Source of the DNA: an uncultured Lachnospiraceae bacterium
GTDB lineage: Bacteria > Bacillota > Clostridia > Lachnospirales > Lachnospiraceae
NCBI GenBank assembly: GCA_902776305.1
Contig: CACYPS010000015.1
Coordinates: 1-51,792 of the forward strand
Direction of reading: 5' to 3'
DNA: 51,792 nt
The notes under the pieces were generated by a model. The model had not been told where the DNA came from, ran no database searches, and was given only the letters and a program-made list of their open reading frames with translations. Each line of letters starts with the position of its first letter. The first letter of the stretch is position 1. Shown here one piece after another: positions 44,172 through 51,666 of the stretch. Made by a program: the position numbers and the translations under genes.

Positions 44172-44208
44172 GTAACTATATTTTGAAAGAGAGGAAAGGC
44201 GGTACACT

Positions 44209-44631
44209 ATGAGTAAAGTAGCAATTATTTACTACAGCCAGACAGGTAATACGAAAGCAATGGCGGAAGGAATCGCGGAAGGCGTCCGTGCAAACGGAGG
44301 AGAAGCCATTCTCTACATCCCGCAGGAAGTTAAGCCCTACATGGTGCGTGACTGCACGGGAATAGCGCTCGGATGTCCTGCAATGAGATTCGAACAGCTG
44401 GATGATGACATATTCGAGCCGGCCTATGAGTCCATTAAACCGGAATTCCCCGGAAAGAAAATAGCACTGTTCGGCTCCTACGGATGGGGCGGCGGAGAAT
44501 GGATGCGCACCTGGGAAGAGGAGATCGCGAAAGAAGGCGTTCAGCTTGCCGCTGAGAGCGTAATCTGCTGCGAGACACCGAACAGCGAAGTGATGGAGGA
44601 GTGCAGGCAGCTCGGAAAGAAACTGAGCTGA
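44209..44631 (+). CDS. Flavodoxin
   Basis: A 140-residue flavodoxin: IIYYSQTGNTKAMAEGI (FMN phosphate loop, residues 6-22), ALGCPAMRFEQLDDD and FGSYGWGGGEWM (isoalloxazine loops). It is a small electron carrier replacing ferredoxin under iron limitation. GAAAGGCGG precedes the ATG, 37 nt after the SGNH gene. Confidence 0.94.
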   Translation: MSKVAIIYYSQTGNTKAMAEGIAEGVRANGGEAILYIPQEVKPYMVRDCTGIALGCPAMRFEQLDDDIFEPAYESIKPEFPGKKIALFGSYGWGGGEWMRTWEEEIAKEGVQLAAESVICCETPNSEVMEECRQLGKKLS

Positions 44632-44637
44632 TCTCAA

Positions 44638-45255
44638 TCATTCGGCTGATTGCGGTACGACAGTCTTACTCAGACCGTAAAGAGTCAGATTTCCGGCGAG
44701 ATCCGTGAACTCATCGAGAGAAATACCTCCGGGATTTGCGATCCAGTGGGAGACCATGGATAGAATCCCGGTCGCTACATATTCGGACATGAACATCAGT
44801 CTGGCTTTTTCATGCGGATCGTCGATTTCCACTTCGACCTGAGACATGATGATATCAACGACCAGCTCCTGAACCTTGCCTAAGAGATGCGGCAGCTGGC
44901 CGCACTGGTTCAGAAGGTGATAGATTTCAAAATCGTCACGTGCCAGCTCGCTGAATTCGCTGAAAAAGGAGCGGGCAGAAAAAGTGGTAGATTTTAAATC
45001 AAGGGTCGAGAACAGAGGTCTGAATTTGTTTATGAGCTCTGTTTCAATCTCCTCAAAGAGAGATTCAACACCATCGTAATAGGAATAGAATGTCTTGCGA
45101 TTGATGCCGGCTGCAATTGCGATATCTGTGATGGTAATTTTTGAATACTCTTTTTTCTGCAGTTCTGCGAAAAAAGCGTCACGGATAGCTTTTTTGGAGC
45201 GGATAATGCGTTTGTCGAGAGTCTTTTGCCTGTTATTTGTGCTTGTATTTGACAT
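44638..45255 (-). CDS. TetR-family regulator
   Basis: A 205-residue regulator. The helix-turn-helix is YSKITITDIAIAAGINRKTFYSYYDGVESLF (about residues 35-65); the remainder is helical. The start MSNTSTNNRQ at 45255 has AGGGTA upstream; the frame is open to 45321. It converges with the flavodoxin gene across a 6-nt gap and diverges from degV; it could act on its own gene or degV. Confidence 0.88.
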   Translation of the reverse strand: MSNTSTNNRQKTLDKRIIRSKKAIRDAFFAELQKKEYSKITITDIAIAAGINRKTFYSYYDGVESLFEEIETELINKFRPLFSTLDLKSTTFSARSFFSEFSELARDDFEIYHLLNQCGQLPHLLGKVQELVVDIIMSQVEVEIDDPHEKARLMFMSEYVATGILSMVSHWIANPGGISLDEFTDLAGNLTLYGLSKTVVPQSAE

Positions 45256-45368
45256 AAGAATGTACCCTGTCAGGATTCGGACATCATGAATATGGCGTAA
45301 TATTCGGGTTTTCGGTAACAATAAGCTGAAATGTGTGTATTAAGTAGCATTTGTCCGAAATTTGCCCG

Positions 45369-45397
45369 TTGTACGTATCTCAACATACAATTATAAT
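45369..45397 (+). promoter_or_regulatory. Promoter of degV gene
   Basis: TTGTAC (45369-45374), 17-nt spacer, TATAAT (45392-45397). The spacer contains TTGTA...TACAA and GTAT...ATAC inverted halves, possibly an operator for the adjacent TetR. Confidence 0.75.
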
Positions 45398-45446
45398 GAG
45401 TTTGTTTTGGAAAAGCAACATGTGTTACTTAACAGGGGGTAAATAC

Positions 45447-46334
45447 ATGAACGATTATGTAATATTTACTGATGCGTCAGCCGATGTAGAAGAGAGCTTT
45501 GTCAAAGAGCATGACATTCGATTTGTGCCGATGCATTATACACTCGGAAAAGAGGATCGTATTTCAAACGGTCCGGAGGAGATCGGAGTCCTGAAAAGGT
45601 TTTATGACGGACAGCGCAAGGGCGACCGAACACAGACAAGTCAAATCGCACCGCAGATATACATAGATAATTTTGAGCCGGAACTCAGAGAAGGAAGGGA
45701 TGTTATCTATCTTTCTTTATCGAGCGGAATCACGAAGACTTTTGACAGTGTGCAGATTGCAAAAGCCGCTATGGAGGAGAAATATCCGGAATCGCACATA
45801 TATCCGGTCGACACTCTCGGTGCGGCGGGCAGCATGGGCATTATGGTCGAACGGGCGGTACAGAACCGTGAGACTGGGATGGATGTCAAGGAAAATGTTG
45901 CCGATCTTAAAGCCCGCTCCCACGAATGCATCATTCTGCTGATGGTCGACGATCTGATGTACTTAAAGCGCGGCGGACGTCTTCCCGCATCGACAGCTGT
46001 TATCGGCACGGTGCTCAACGTGAAGCCGATTATGTTCCTTGCACCGGACGGATCGCTTCTTCCGTTTGCAAAAAAACGTGGCGAGAAGACAGCGCTAAAG
46101 GAAATTCTGCGTTTGTATCTTGCGACTCGGGATGACAAATTCAGCAATCGCGTGTACATTTCTCATGCGGACTGCGAAGACCGGGTACAGAAGCTATCGG
46201 ATATGATCCATGAGGAGGATCCGACAGTTGATATCGTGCCTGTTATGATGAGTCCGATCATCGGTGCACATACGGGTCCGGGGATGATTTCGATCTGCTA
46301 TTTCGGCGACAAGGATCATATGCTGGAGAAGTAA
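45447..46334 (+). CDS. DegV-family fatty-acid-binding protein
   Basis: A 295-residue DegV protein: IFTDASADVEESF at the start, RTQTSQIAPQIYIDNFEP, IYLSLSSGITKTFDS and DLMYLKRGGRLPASTAVIGTVLNVKPIM. Related proteins (FakB) bind a fatty acid and present it to the FakA kinase. No fakA is in the window. The start follows CAGGGGGTAAATAC. Confidence 0.9.
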   Translation: MNDYVIFTDASADVEESFVKEHDIRFVPMHYTLGKEDRISNGPEEIGVLKRFYDGQRKGDRTQTSQIAPQIYIDNFEPELREGRDVIYLSLSSGITKTFDSVQIAKAAMEEKYPESHIYPVDTLGAAGSMGIMVERAVQNRETGMDVKENVADLKARSHECIILLMVDDLMYLKRGGRLPASTAVIGTVLNVKPIMFLAPDGSLLPFAKKRGEKTALKEILRLYLATRDDKFSNRVYISHADCEDRVQKLSDMIHEEDPTVDIVPVMMSPIIGAHTGPGMISICYFGDKDHMLEK

Positions 46335-46412
46335 TATTGAACGCAGAACATAAACGCTCCGCGAGAAAAAACATACCTTTCATGCTGAGGATGCACAGGA
46401 GGAAGATAACAG

Positions 46413-47954
46413 ATGAACGAACTGGTTGTAGTTATCGATTTCGGCGGACAGTATAATCAGCTGGTCGCGAGAAGAGTCAGAGAGAATAACGTGTACTGCG
46501 AGATCTACTCTTACAGGACGCCGCTCGAAGAGATTCTTGCGCGAAAACCGAAGGGAATCATCCTGACGGGTGGTCCGAGCAGTGTATATGAGGAAAATGC
46601 AGCCACCTGCACTCCGGATCTGTTCCATGCCGGAGTCCCGGTGCTGGGTCTCTGCTACGGAGCACAGCTGATGAGTTATGTGCTCGGCGGTGATGTGAAA
46701 CGTGCGGCGGACCGCGAATACGGCAAGACTGAGACTGTGTTCGATACGAAGTCTCCTCTTTTCGAAGGTATTCCCGAAAAGAGCATCGTATGGATGAGTC
46801 ATTTTGATTACATTTCGGAGATGGCTCCGGGCTTTGAGAGCATTGCGCACACTGCTTCAACACCGGTCGCGGCTGCTCAGAATCGGGAAAAGGATCTGTA
46901 CGCTATACAGTTCCATCCGGAAGTTCTCCATACGGAATACGGCAAGGAAATACTCTATAACTTTGTCAGGAATATATGCGGATGCCGTGGTGACTGGAAG
47001 ATGGACTCTTTTGTTGAGAACCAGATCAGACAGATCCGCGAGAAGGTAGGAGACGGTCGTGTTCTCTGTGCTCTGTCAGGCGGAGTGGATTCGTCCGTGG
47101 CAGCGGTCCTTATGTCGAGGGCAATCGGGAAGCAGCTTACATGTGTATTTGTCGACCATGGCCTTCTTCGCAAGAATGAGGGCGATGAGGTCGAGGCCGT
47201 GTTCGGACCGAATGGCCCCTATGAGTTGAATTTTGTGCGCGTGAACGCCGCGGAGCGTTACTACGCTAAGCTCAAGGGCGTGGTGGAGCCCGAACAGAAG
47301 AGAAAGATCATCGGCGAGGAGTTTATTCGTGTGTTCGAAGAGGAGGCAAAGAAAATCGGCAAAGTTGATTTTCTGGTCCAGGGCACGATTTATCCGGACG
47401 TTGTCGAGAGCGGTCTGGGAGGGGAGTCAGCGGTCATCAAATCTCATCACAATGTGGGGGGATTGCCGGACTATGTCGACTTCAGAGAGATTATTGAACC
47501 TCTTCGTCTGCTCTTTAAGGACGAGGTGAGAAAGGCAGGGCTGGAGCTCGGAATTCCCGAGTATCTGGTCTATCGTCAGCCGTTCCCGGGTCCGGGCCTT
47601 GGCGTGCGCATCGTCGGTGAGGTCACGGCAGACAAAGTTCGAATCGTGCAGGATGCGGACTTCATATTCCGAGATGAGATGGCGAAGGCCGGACTGGCTA
47701 AGGCCAGCGACCAGTATTTCGCCGCTTTGACCAATATGCGTTCCGTCGGCGTCATGGGGGACGAGCGCACTTACGACTACGCGGTCGCACTCAGGGCTGT
47801 CAGCACAATTGACTTTATGACAGCGGAGGCGACGAATATACCCTGGGAGGTTTTGCAGAGGGTCATGAGCAGGATCATCAATGAGGTGAGGGGCGTGAAC
47901 AGAGTGCTTTATGACCTGACTTCGAAGCCGCCGGGGACGATAGAGCTGGAATGA
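46413..47954 (+). CDS. guaA: GMP synthase (glutamine-hydrolysing)
   Basis: Converts XMP to GMP with ATP and glutamine. The 513-residue protein has the class I amidotransferase domain ([11 protein letters not shown] with the catalytic Cys, and [11 protein letters not shown]), the PP-loop ATPase ([14 protein letters not shown]) and the dimerisation domain ending [26 protein letters not shown] precedes the ATG. The 3' end of guaA is a well-known integration site for genomic islands, and an accessory tract begins just after it. Confidence 0.97.
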   Translation: MNELVVVIDFGGQYNQLVARRVRENNVYCEIYSYRTPLEEILARKPKGIILTGGPSSVYEENAATCTPDLFHAGVPVLGLCYGAQLMSYVLGGDVKRAADREYGKTETVFDTKSPLFEGIPEKSIVWMSHFDYISEMAPGFESIAHTASTPVAAAQNREKDLYAIQFHPEVLHTEYGKEILYNFVRNICGCRGDWKMDSFVENQIRQIREKVGDGRVLCALSGGVDSSVAAVLMSRAIGKQLTCVFVDHGLLRKNEGDEVEAVFGPNGPYELNFVRVNAAERYYAKLKGVVEPEQKRKIIGEEFIRVFEEEAKKIGKVDFLVQGTIYPDVVESGLGGESAVIKSHHNVGGLPDYVDFREIIEPLRLLFKDEVRKAGLELGIPEYLVYRQPFPGPGLGVRIVGEVTADKVRIVQDADFIFRDEMAKAGLAKASDQYFAALTNMRSVGVMGDERTYDYAVALRAVSTIDFMTAEATNIPWEVLQRVMSRIINEVRGVNRVLYDLTSKPPGTIELE

Positions 47955-47997
47955 CAGATTCATGTCATATCGTCCACATTGTACATATCGTGATATA

Positions 47998-48040
47998 AGA
48001 TTGCAGGCAATACGTGTGGTTGTCTGCAATCTTTTATTTT
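47998..48040 (+). terminator. Terminator of guaA
   Basis: AGATTGCAGGCAA (47998-48010) pairs with TTGTCTGCAATCT (48020-48032), one mismatch, followed by TTTATTTT. Confidence 0.9.
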
Positions 48041-48082
48041 CGGTAGTTATTGTACCCGGCGGATAGTCTGGAAAGGATGATC

Positions 48083-48439
48083 TTATTTCATGGCGCCGGC
48101 TTTTAGTTTCTTATAATAGGTCAATAACCTGGTCCGGGCTGGATTTTTTGTATCCATCATATCTTGGATAAGCGCGAATAATTCAGGATCATCTGTTTTT
48201 GAAATTATATATTCCCGAGGCTCGGGAGTATCCTCTTTTCCTGTCAGATATTCTGGTGATGTGCCCAGCTTTTGTGCCATGAAAACGATGGTCTGATACG
48301 AAGGGGTCCGATCCCCGGTTTCATAGCGCAGGTATCCCATCTTTGACAGATTAAGCATTCTTGCTGCCGCAGCTTTACTAAGATTCCGTTCTTCTCGTAT
48401 CTCTTTTAGTCGTTCTGGAATAAAAACCATATCCACCAT
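48083..48439 (-). CDS. XRE-family helix-turn-helix regulator
   Basis: A 118-residue repressor-like protein. The helix-turn-helix is RLKEIREERNLSKAAAARMLNLSKMGYLRYETG (about residues 8-42), as in Cro/C1 proteins; the C-terminal half is short and acidic then basic. The ATG at 48439 has GGAG six bases upstream; another ATG at 48430 is possible. Two operator-like 13-mers lie just upstream. It opens the accessory tract and may control the genes on the other strand. Confidence 0.88.
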   Translation of the reverse strand: MVDMVFIPERLKEIREERNLSKAAAARMLNLSKMGYLRYETGDRTPSYQTIVFMAQKLGTSPEYLTGKEDTPEPREYIISKTDDPELFALIQDMMDTKNPARTRLLTYYKKLKAGAMK

Positions 48440-48468
48440 AACAAACTCCACTAAAACCTGATTGACAG

Positions 48469-48517
48469 TAACCAAAGGATACCATAAAATATAAAAATCA
48501 AGAGTATCCATTGGATA
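48469..48517. promoter_or_regulatory. Paired operator candidates for XRE regulator
   Basis: TAACCAAAGGATA (48469-48481) and TATCCATTGGATA (48505-48517); the second is a palindrome and the first is its near match on the opposite strand. Centres are 36 bp apart in the divergent promoter region. Confidence 0.6.
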
Positions 48518-48607
48518 TTTTACTTCTGATAGGATGAGATTTCAAGTTATTTAAACAGATAGATGGTAATTGCCAATCTTTGCTGAGGTCGGTTAGAGGA
48601 GGTGACT

Positions 48608-49060
48608 ATGGATAAAAAGTATAAAGCGATTTCTACCATTGTGACGCATAAACCTGGAACAGAATATGATTCTGAAACAAGGGAAAAGCGCTATGTAATA
48701 ATTGATACGGAGAGCGGAGAAATTGTTGACGACGCTCAGGGATATGGCTATAAGACAGCACAGAAAGCTTACGCCGGCTGGTCCTACAAGAACAGGGATA
48801 AATCAAAAGATAAAGAAAAAGCGGAGAAAGAGAGAATAATTGCCCGGTGGATGCGGGAGAATAAGAAGTTTGTCCGTTTGCTGGATAGAGTGGCTTTTGA
48901 AATTCATGTGGGGAAGTGGGGGTATGAAGATAAGGTGGATGCTAAGCTTGTTAAAGATTTGCTGGAAGAGAATGGCTATACGGATCTGCAGTTTTCTGCC
49001 GGAGATTTATTAAGATACTGGGACAAAGGTCCGGTGTACAGTCGTAAAAAGCGAAAATAA
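48608..49060 (+). CDS. Hypothetical protein of mobile-element type
   Basis: A 150-residue soluble protein. The N-terminal part (KRYVIIDTESGEIVDDAQGYGYKTAQKAYAGWSYKNRDK) recalls short proteins seen on clostridial mobile elements; a highly charged helix (KSKDKEKAEKERIIARWMRENKK) follows. No enzyme motif was seen. AGAGGAGGTGACT precedes the ATG at 48608. It diverges from the XRE gene and could be controlled by it. Confidence 0.75.
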   Translation: MDKKYKAISTIVTHKPGTEYDSETREKRYVIIDTESGEIVDDAQGYGYKTAQKAYAGWSYKNRDKSKDKEKAEKERIIARWMRENKKFVRLLDRVAFEIHVGKWGYEDKVDAKLVKDLLEENGYTDLQFSAGDLLRYWDKGPVYSRKKRK

Positions 49061-49110
49061 TAGTATTAGCGATGTTTGTGAAAATTAATGTACGTGCAAC
49101 CAATTAAAAA

Positions 49111-49137
49111 GAAAAAGTGACAGCAGTGATGACACAA
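49111..49137 (+). repeat. Upstream copy of DUF1016-A palindrome
   Basis: Matches 24 of 27 bases of 49430-49456 inside the gene that follows. The core GTGACAGCAGTGATGACAC (49117-49135) is an imperfect palindrome centred 34 bp before the start codon. Confidence 0.8.
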
Positions 49138-49159
49138 ACTAAATCGAAAGGAAAGTGCT

Positions 49160-49582
49160 ATGAACGAGATTGATTGTACTTTCGTTGAAATATCGCAGGT
49201 CATAGAGAATGCACGTGAAAACGCTTATCGCAAGGTAAACGAAGAGCTGATTCTCATGTACCAGAAGGTAGGGAAGTTCCTTTCTGAAAAATCGCAAGAG
49301 GCCAGCTATGGTGACGGGTACATCGATGCCCTTGCTGTATATATTACGGAACAGTTCCCCGGCATTAAGGGTTTCAATCGCCGTGGACTTTATCGCATGA
49401 AGCAGTTTTATGAAACTTATGCCGGGAATGAAAAAGTGTCAGCACTGCTGACACAATTGAGTTGGACGAATCATTTGCTGATCATGTCAAGTAGCAAGAG
49501 TGATGAGGAACGTGAATTCTACATTCGCCTTGCAATTAAAGAACGATATAGTTCCCGGCAACTATGCTGGATCGATGATTAG
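49160..49582 (+). CDS. DUF1016 N-terminal-domain protein (A), lacking nuclease part
   Basis: A 140-residue protein matching the N-terminal domain of DUF1016 (YhcG-like) proteins: ENARENAYRKVNEELILMYQKVGKFL, YGDGYIDALAVYITEQFPGIKGFNRRGLYRMKQFYE and LTQLSWTNHLLIMS. Full members run to about 340 residues with a PDDEXK nuclease domain. Here the frame stops soon after KERYSSRQL, where the family continues towards the nuclease, so this is a truncated or shortened gene. AAAGGAAAGTGCT precedes the ATG. A 19-bp perfect palindrome lies inside (49436-49454). Confidence 0.8.
   Translation: MNEIDCTFVEISQVIENARENAYRKVNEELILMYQKVGKFLSEKSQEASYGDGYIDALAVYITEQFPGIKGFNRRGLYRMKQFYETYAGNEKVSALLTQLSWTNHLLIMSSSKSDEEREFYIRLAIKERYSSRQLCWIDD
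49436..49454. repeat. Perfect 19-bp palindrome inside DUF1016-A
   Basis: GTGTCAGCA-C-TGCTGACAC: 9-bp arms around one central C. It encodes VSALLT just before the LSW motif, 285 bp into the gene. Confidence 0.9.
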
Positions 49583-49606
49583 GGAGCGTGGTAATTAAAG
49601 AAGATC

Positions 49607-49637
49607 ACCACAAGTCTTCTTTCGGAGGACTTGTGGT
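49607..49637. terminator. Hairpin after DUF1016-A
   Basis: ACCACAAGTC (49607-49616) pairs perfectly with GACTTGTGGT (49628-49637). Without a clear T-run; it could end the transcript or protect its 3' end. Confidence 0.55.
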
Positions 49638-49667
49638 AAATGATTGTAATGATAATCTGACCTCATC

Positions 49668-49696
49668 TTGAAATTTCGCCTAAACGAAATTATAGT
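49668..49696 (+). promoter_or_regulatory. Promoter with embedded operator
   Basis: TTGAAA (49668-49673), 17-nt spacer, TATAGT (49691-49696). The inverted repeat AATTTCG-N6-CGAAATT (49672-49691) fills the spacer, suggesting repressor control. It would drive the genes from 49751 on. A second inverted repeat CTTTTGAG...CTCAAAAG lies at 49708-49738. Confidence 0.7.
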
Positions 49697-49750
49697 ATAA
49701 ATAATTACTTTTGAGGTCACAAATTGAAAACTCAAAAGGACGGAATGCAT

Positions 49751-49804
49751 ATGACTAAGACAAATCAGGAATATTTTGATTATCGGGAGATATCATATGT
49801 TTGA
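49751..49804 (+). CDS. Short upstream ORF (17 codons)
   Basis: MTKTNQEYFDYREISYV, with AAGGACGG before its ATG. Its stop overlaps the start of the next gene (ATG at 49797), so it may couple translation. Whether the peptide itself matters is unknown. Confidence 0.4.
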   Translation: MTKTNQEYFDYREISYV

Positions 49805-50246
49805 ACCAATTTTTTATGATGATTATGTCAAAGCTATAAAGACTAAGCAAATTCTTGGATATACTGGAGATTGTTATACGTTCTTTACGTTTTTGACGAG
49901 ACATTATTCGAATCAATATATCGAGACGGTGGCAAGACATATTTTAAATAGTGGTTGTATGAAGTGCTTTTTCTATGGAGTAGACAGTGTCAATTGGGAA
50001 ATGAAGTTTGACTTGATTGACAATGATCTTCATGCAACGGTAGATGACGTTTGTCTAACAAGTACTGTCGATAATGAAGATGAGTTCAGAGATGAATTGG
50101 ACTTGTCCATATGTATCGTGAAGAAGCCCAGTGATATTGTAATTCTATATGACGATGAAGCAGTATATAACAGTATGAAAACCAGACTATTCCAAGAAGA
50201 GAGAGATGCATGCGATAATTGGTATGAAAGAACATCGAAGTTGTAG
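49797..50246 (+). CDS. Hypothetical acidic protein
   Basis: A 149-residue protein, not recognised. It is soluble and acidic, with no signal peptide or helix-turn-helix; FEPIFYDDYVKAIKTKQI opens it and LSICIVKKPSDIVILYDDEAV lies in the middle. CGGGAG precedes the ATG. It follows the short ORF and precedes another unknown gene by 18 nt; all share low G+C. Confidence 0.7.
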   Translation: MFEPIFYDDYVKAIKTKQILGYTGDCYTFFTFLTRHYSNQYIETVARHILNSGCMKCFFYGVDSVNWEMKFDLIDNDLHATVDDVCLTSTVDNEDEFRDELDLSICIVKKPSDIVILYDDEAVYNSMKTRLFQEERDACDNWYERTSKL

Positions 50247-50264
50247 AATCATTGGGGGATCGTC

Positions 50265-51095
50265 ATGGAAAGAGATAGAGAAGATATAGAAGTTTTAAAC
50301 CTTCCGACAAAGGTAGAAGAAAGAATAAAACAAATAAAAGAAGATTATCTGGCAGCCTATATAATGATCGATGTTGCGGGGAAGAACGGACAAGAAATGC
50401 TCTCTGAAGAGCTTGAAAAAGCATTAAAGAATAGTCCCAAATTCTTGGCACTAAGTCATTATTTAGATGAAACATCCAGCGAAGAAGTCTGGTTGACCGA
50501 TGATAGTTACAATATCGAAGATGAATTGGATTCTGCCCTTATGCTTGAAGCTGTCAGAGGGAAAAATACCTACATCCATTATAGAGCAGCTGCTGATAGA
50601 GTTGATAAAACAAAAAAACTTCTTGAAAAAGCGACAGAAGAAAAAATAAAGGAAAATAGTCTTCTGTTTGAATGGGCAAAAGAAGACGATGAGTATATAT
50701 TACATATCAGGAAAAGGGTAATGCCTGAATATGAGTATACACTTCGTTTATATCAGGATGGAAATGGCGTCGTAATATATGAATCGAAATGCAATTCTGA
50801 GATAAACTATTTTAGAATAAAAGAGGCTCTCAGAAAAAATATTGTATCACGAGTGTCTGAAAAGGTTGATTATATAGTTTCTCATCCGGAGGAAGTCCAT
50901 GAAGATGATCGTTATTTTGGCTGTCCCGTGCATTGCAGATATGGACTGAAATGGAAGTATAATAATGCCTATGATATGCTAAGTGATTATATGATATATG
51001 AGGACTGCGATTATGGTTTTGATGAGTATGAAACGGAGATAGCACGTATGCTGCTTGAGGCTCCTGAGGTTAGCAGTATCTGGATGAAGCATTGA
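50265..51095 (+). CDS. Hypothetical protein, possibly defence or mobile-element linked
   Basis: A 276-residue soluble protein, not recognised. It has charged helices (TKVEERIKQIKEDYLAAYIM; RVDKTKKLLEKATEEKIKENS) followed by a beta-rich part (YEYTLRLYQDGNGVVIYESK) and an acidic end rich in Asp and Tyr. GGGGGATCGTC lies before the ATG. It is part of the 49.75-51.6 kb gene set. Confidence 0.7.
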   Translation: MERDREDIEVLNLPTKVEERIKQIKEDYLAAYIMIDVAGKNGQEMLSEELEKALKNSPKFLALSHYLDETSSEEVWLTDDSYNIEDELDSALMLEAVRGKNTYIHYRAAADRVDKTKKLLEKATEEKIKENSLLFEWAKEDDEYILHIRKRVMPEYEYTLRLYQDGNGVVIYESKCNSEINYFRIKEALRKNIVSRVSEKVDYIVSHPEEVHEDDRYFGCPVHCRYGLKWKYNNAYDMLSDYMIYEDCDYGFDEYETEIARMLLEAPEVSSIWMKH

Positions 51096-51104
51096 AGGAA
51101 CATC

Positions 51105-51197
51105 ATGGAAAGAAAAAAGAAAGTGACAAAATCAAAGTTAGATTTGCCAGACGCTGTCTGGTATTCTATGAAAGAAGGATTATTACATGGAAAATGA
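51105..51197 (+). CDS. Short ORF (30 codons) before DUF1016-B
   Basis: MERKKKVTKSKLDLPDAVWY opens a 30-residue basic peptide; GAAGGAACATC precedes the ATG. Its stop overlaps the DUF1016-B start by 11 nt. It spans the upstream palindrome copy, so it may be incidental to that site. Confidence 0.4.
   Translation: MERKKKVTKSKLDLPDAVWYSMKEGLLHGK
51145..51163 (+). repeat. Upstream copy of DUF1016-B palindrome
   Basis: TGCCAGACGCTGTCTGG matches 16 of 17 bases of 51472-51488 inside the next gene. The centre is 33 bp before the start codon, almost the same distance as in DUF1016-A. Confidence 0.8.
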
Positions 51198-51666
51198 AGT
51201 GATTGTACCTGGAGGACTTGTTGCTGAGATTAGACAGATAATGAATATGGCGAGGCAGAATGTTGCAAAGCAGGTTAACAGCGAACAACTTTTTGCCTAT
51301 TGGAATATCGGCCGCGTAATCGTGGAATACGAGCAAAACAGTAATGAGCGGGCTGGCTATGGAAAAGAAACGATCAAGCAGCTTTCACAAGTCTTATCAA
51401 AGGAGTTTGGGAAAGGGTTCTCCCGTTCCAACCTTCAGAATATGCGCTCCTTATATTTGACCTACCCAAAATGCCAGACACTGTCTGGCAAATTGACATG
51501 GTCACATTACTGTGAACTCGTGGTGATTTCTGACCCGGATCGCCGTAGTTTTTATGAAAAGGAATGTGAACGCTCTGGTTGGTCGGTCAGGGTGCGTTTT
51601 GCGCCGCCCAGTGGCCACCAGTGCGTTTGCCAGTGGCCACCCGGCGTTGCCAGTGGCCGGGGTTAA
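51187..51666 (+). pseudogene. DUF1016 protein (B) truncated by IS21-like insertion
   Basis: Starts like a normal DUF1016 protein: AEIRQIMNMARQNVAKQVNSEQLFAYWNIGRVIVEYEQ, then FSRSNLQNMRSLYLTYPK and LSGKLTWSHYCELVVISDPDRRSFYEKECERSGWSVR. After residue 135 (near 51591) the frame runs into the insertion sequence end (VRFAPPSGHQCVCQWPPG) and stops at 51666. The nuclease half is lost or lies beyond the IS. A perfect 19-bp palindrome is at 51472-51490. Confidence 0.85.
51472..51490. repeat. Perfect 19-bp palindrome inside DUF1016-B
   Basis: TGCCAGACA-C-TGTCTGGCA: 9-bp arms around one central C. It encodes CQTLSG just before the LTW motif, 294 bp into the gene; the equivalent site in gene A is 285 bp in. 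Confidence 0.9.

Noticed and set aside
49213-49228. Catabolite-response-like TGAAAACGCTTATC
   Set aside because: It lies inside the DUF1016-A coding sequence; one match to a loose consensus is expected by chance.
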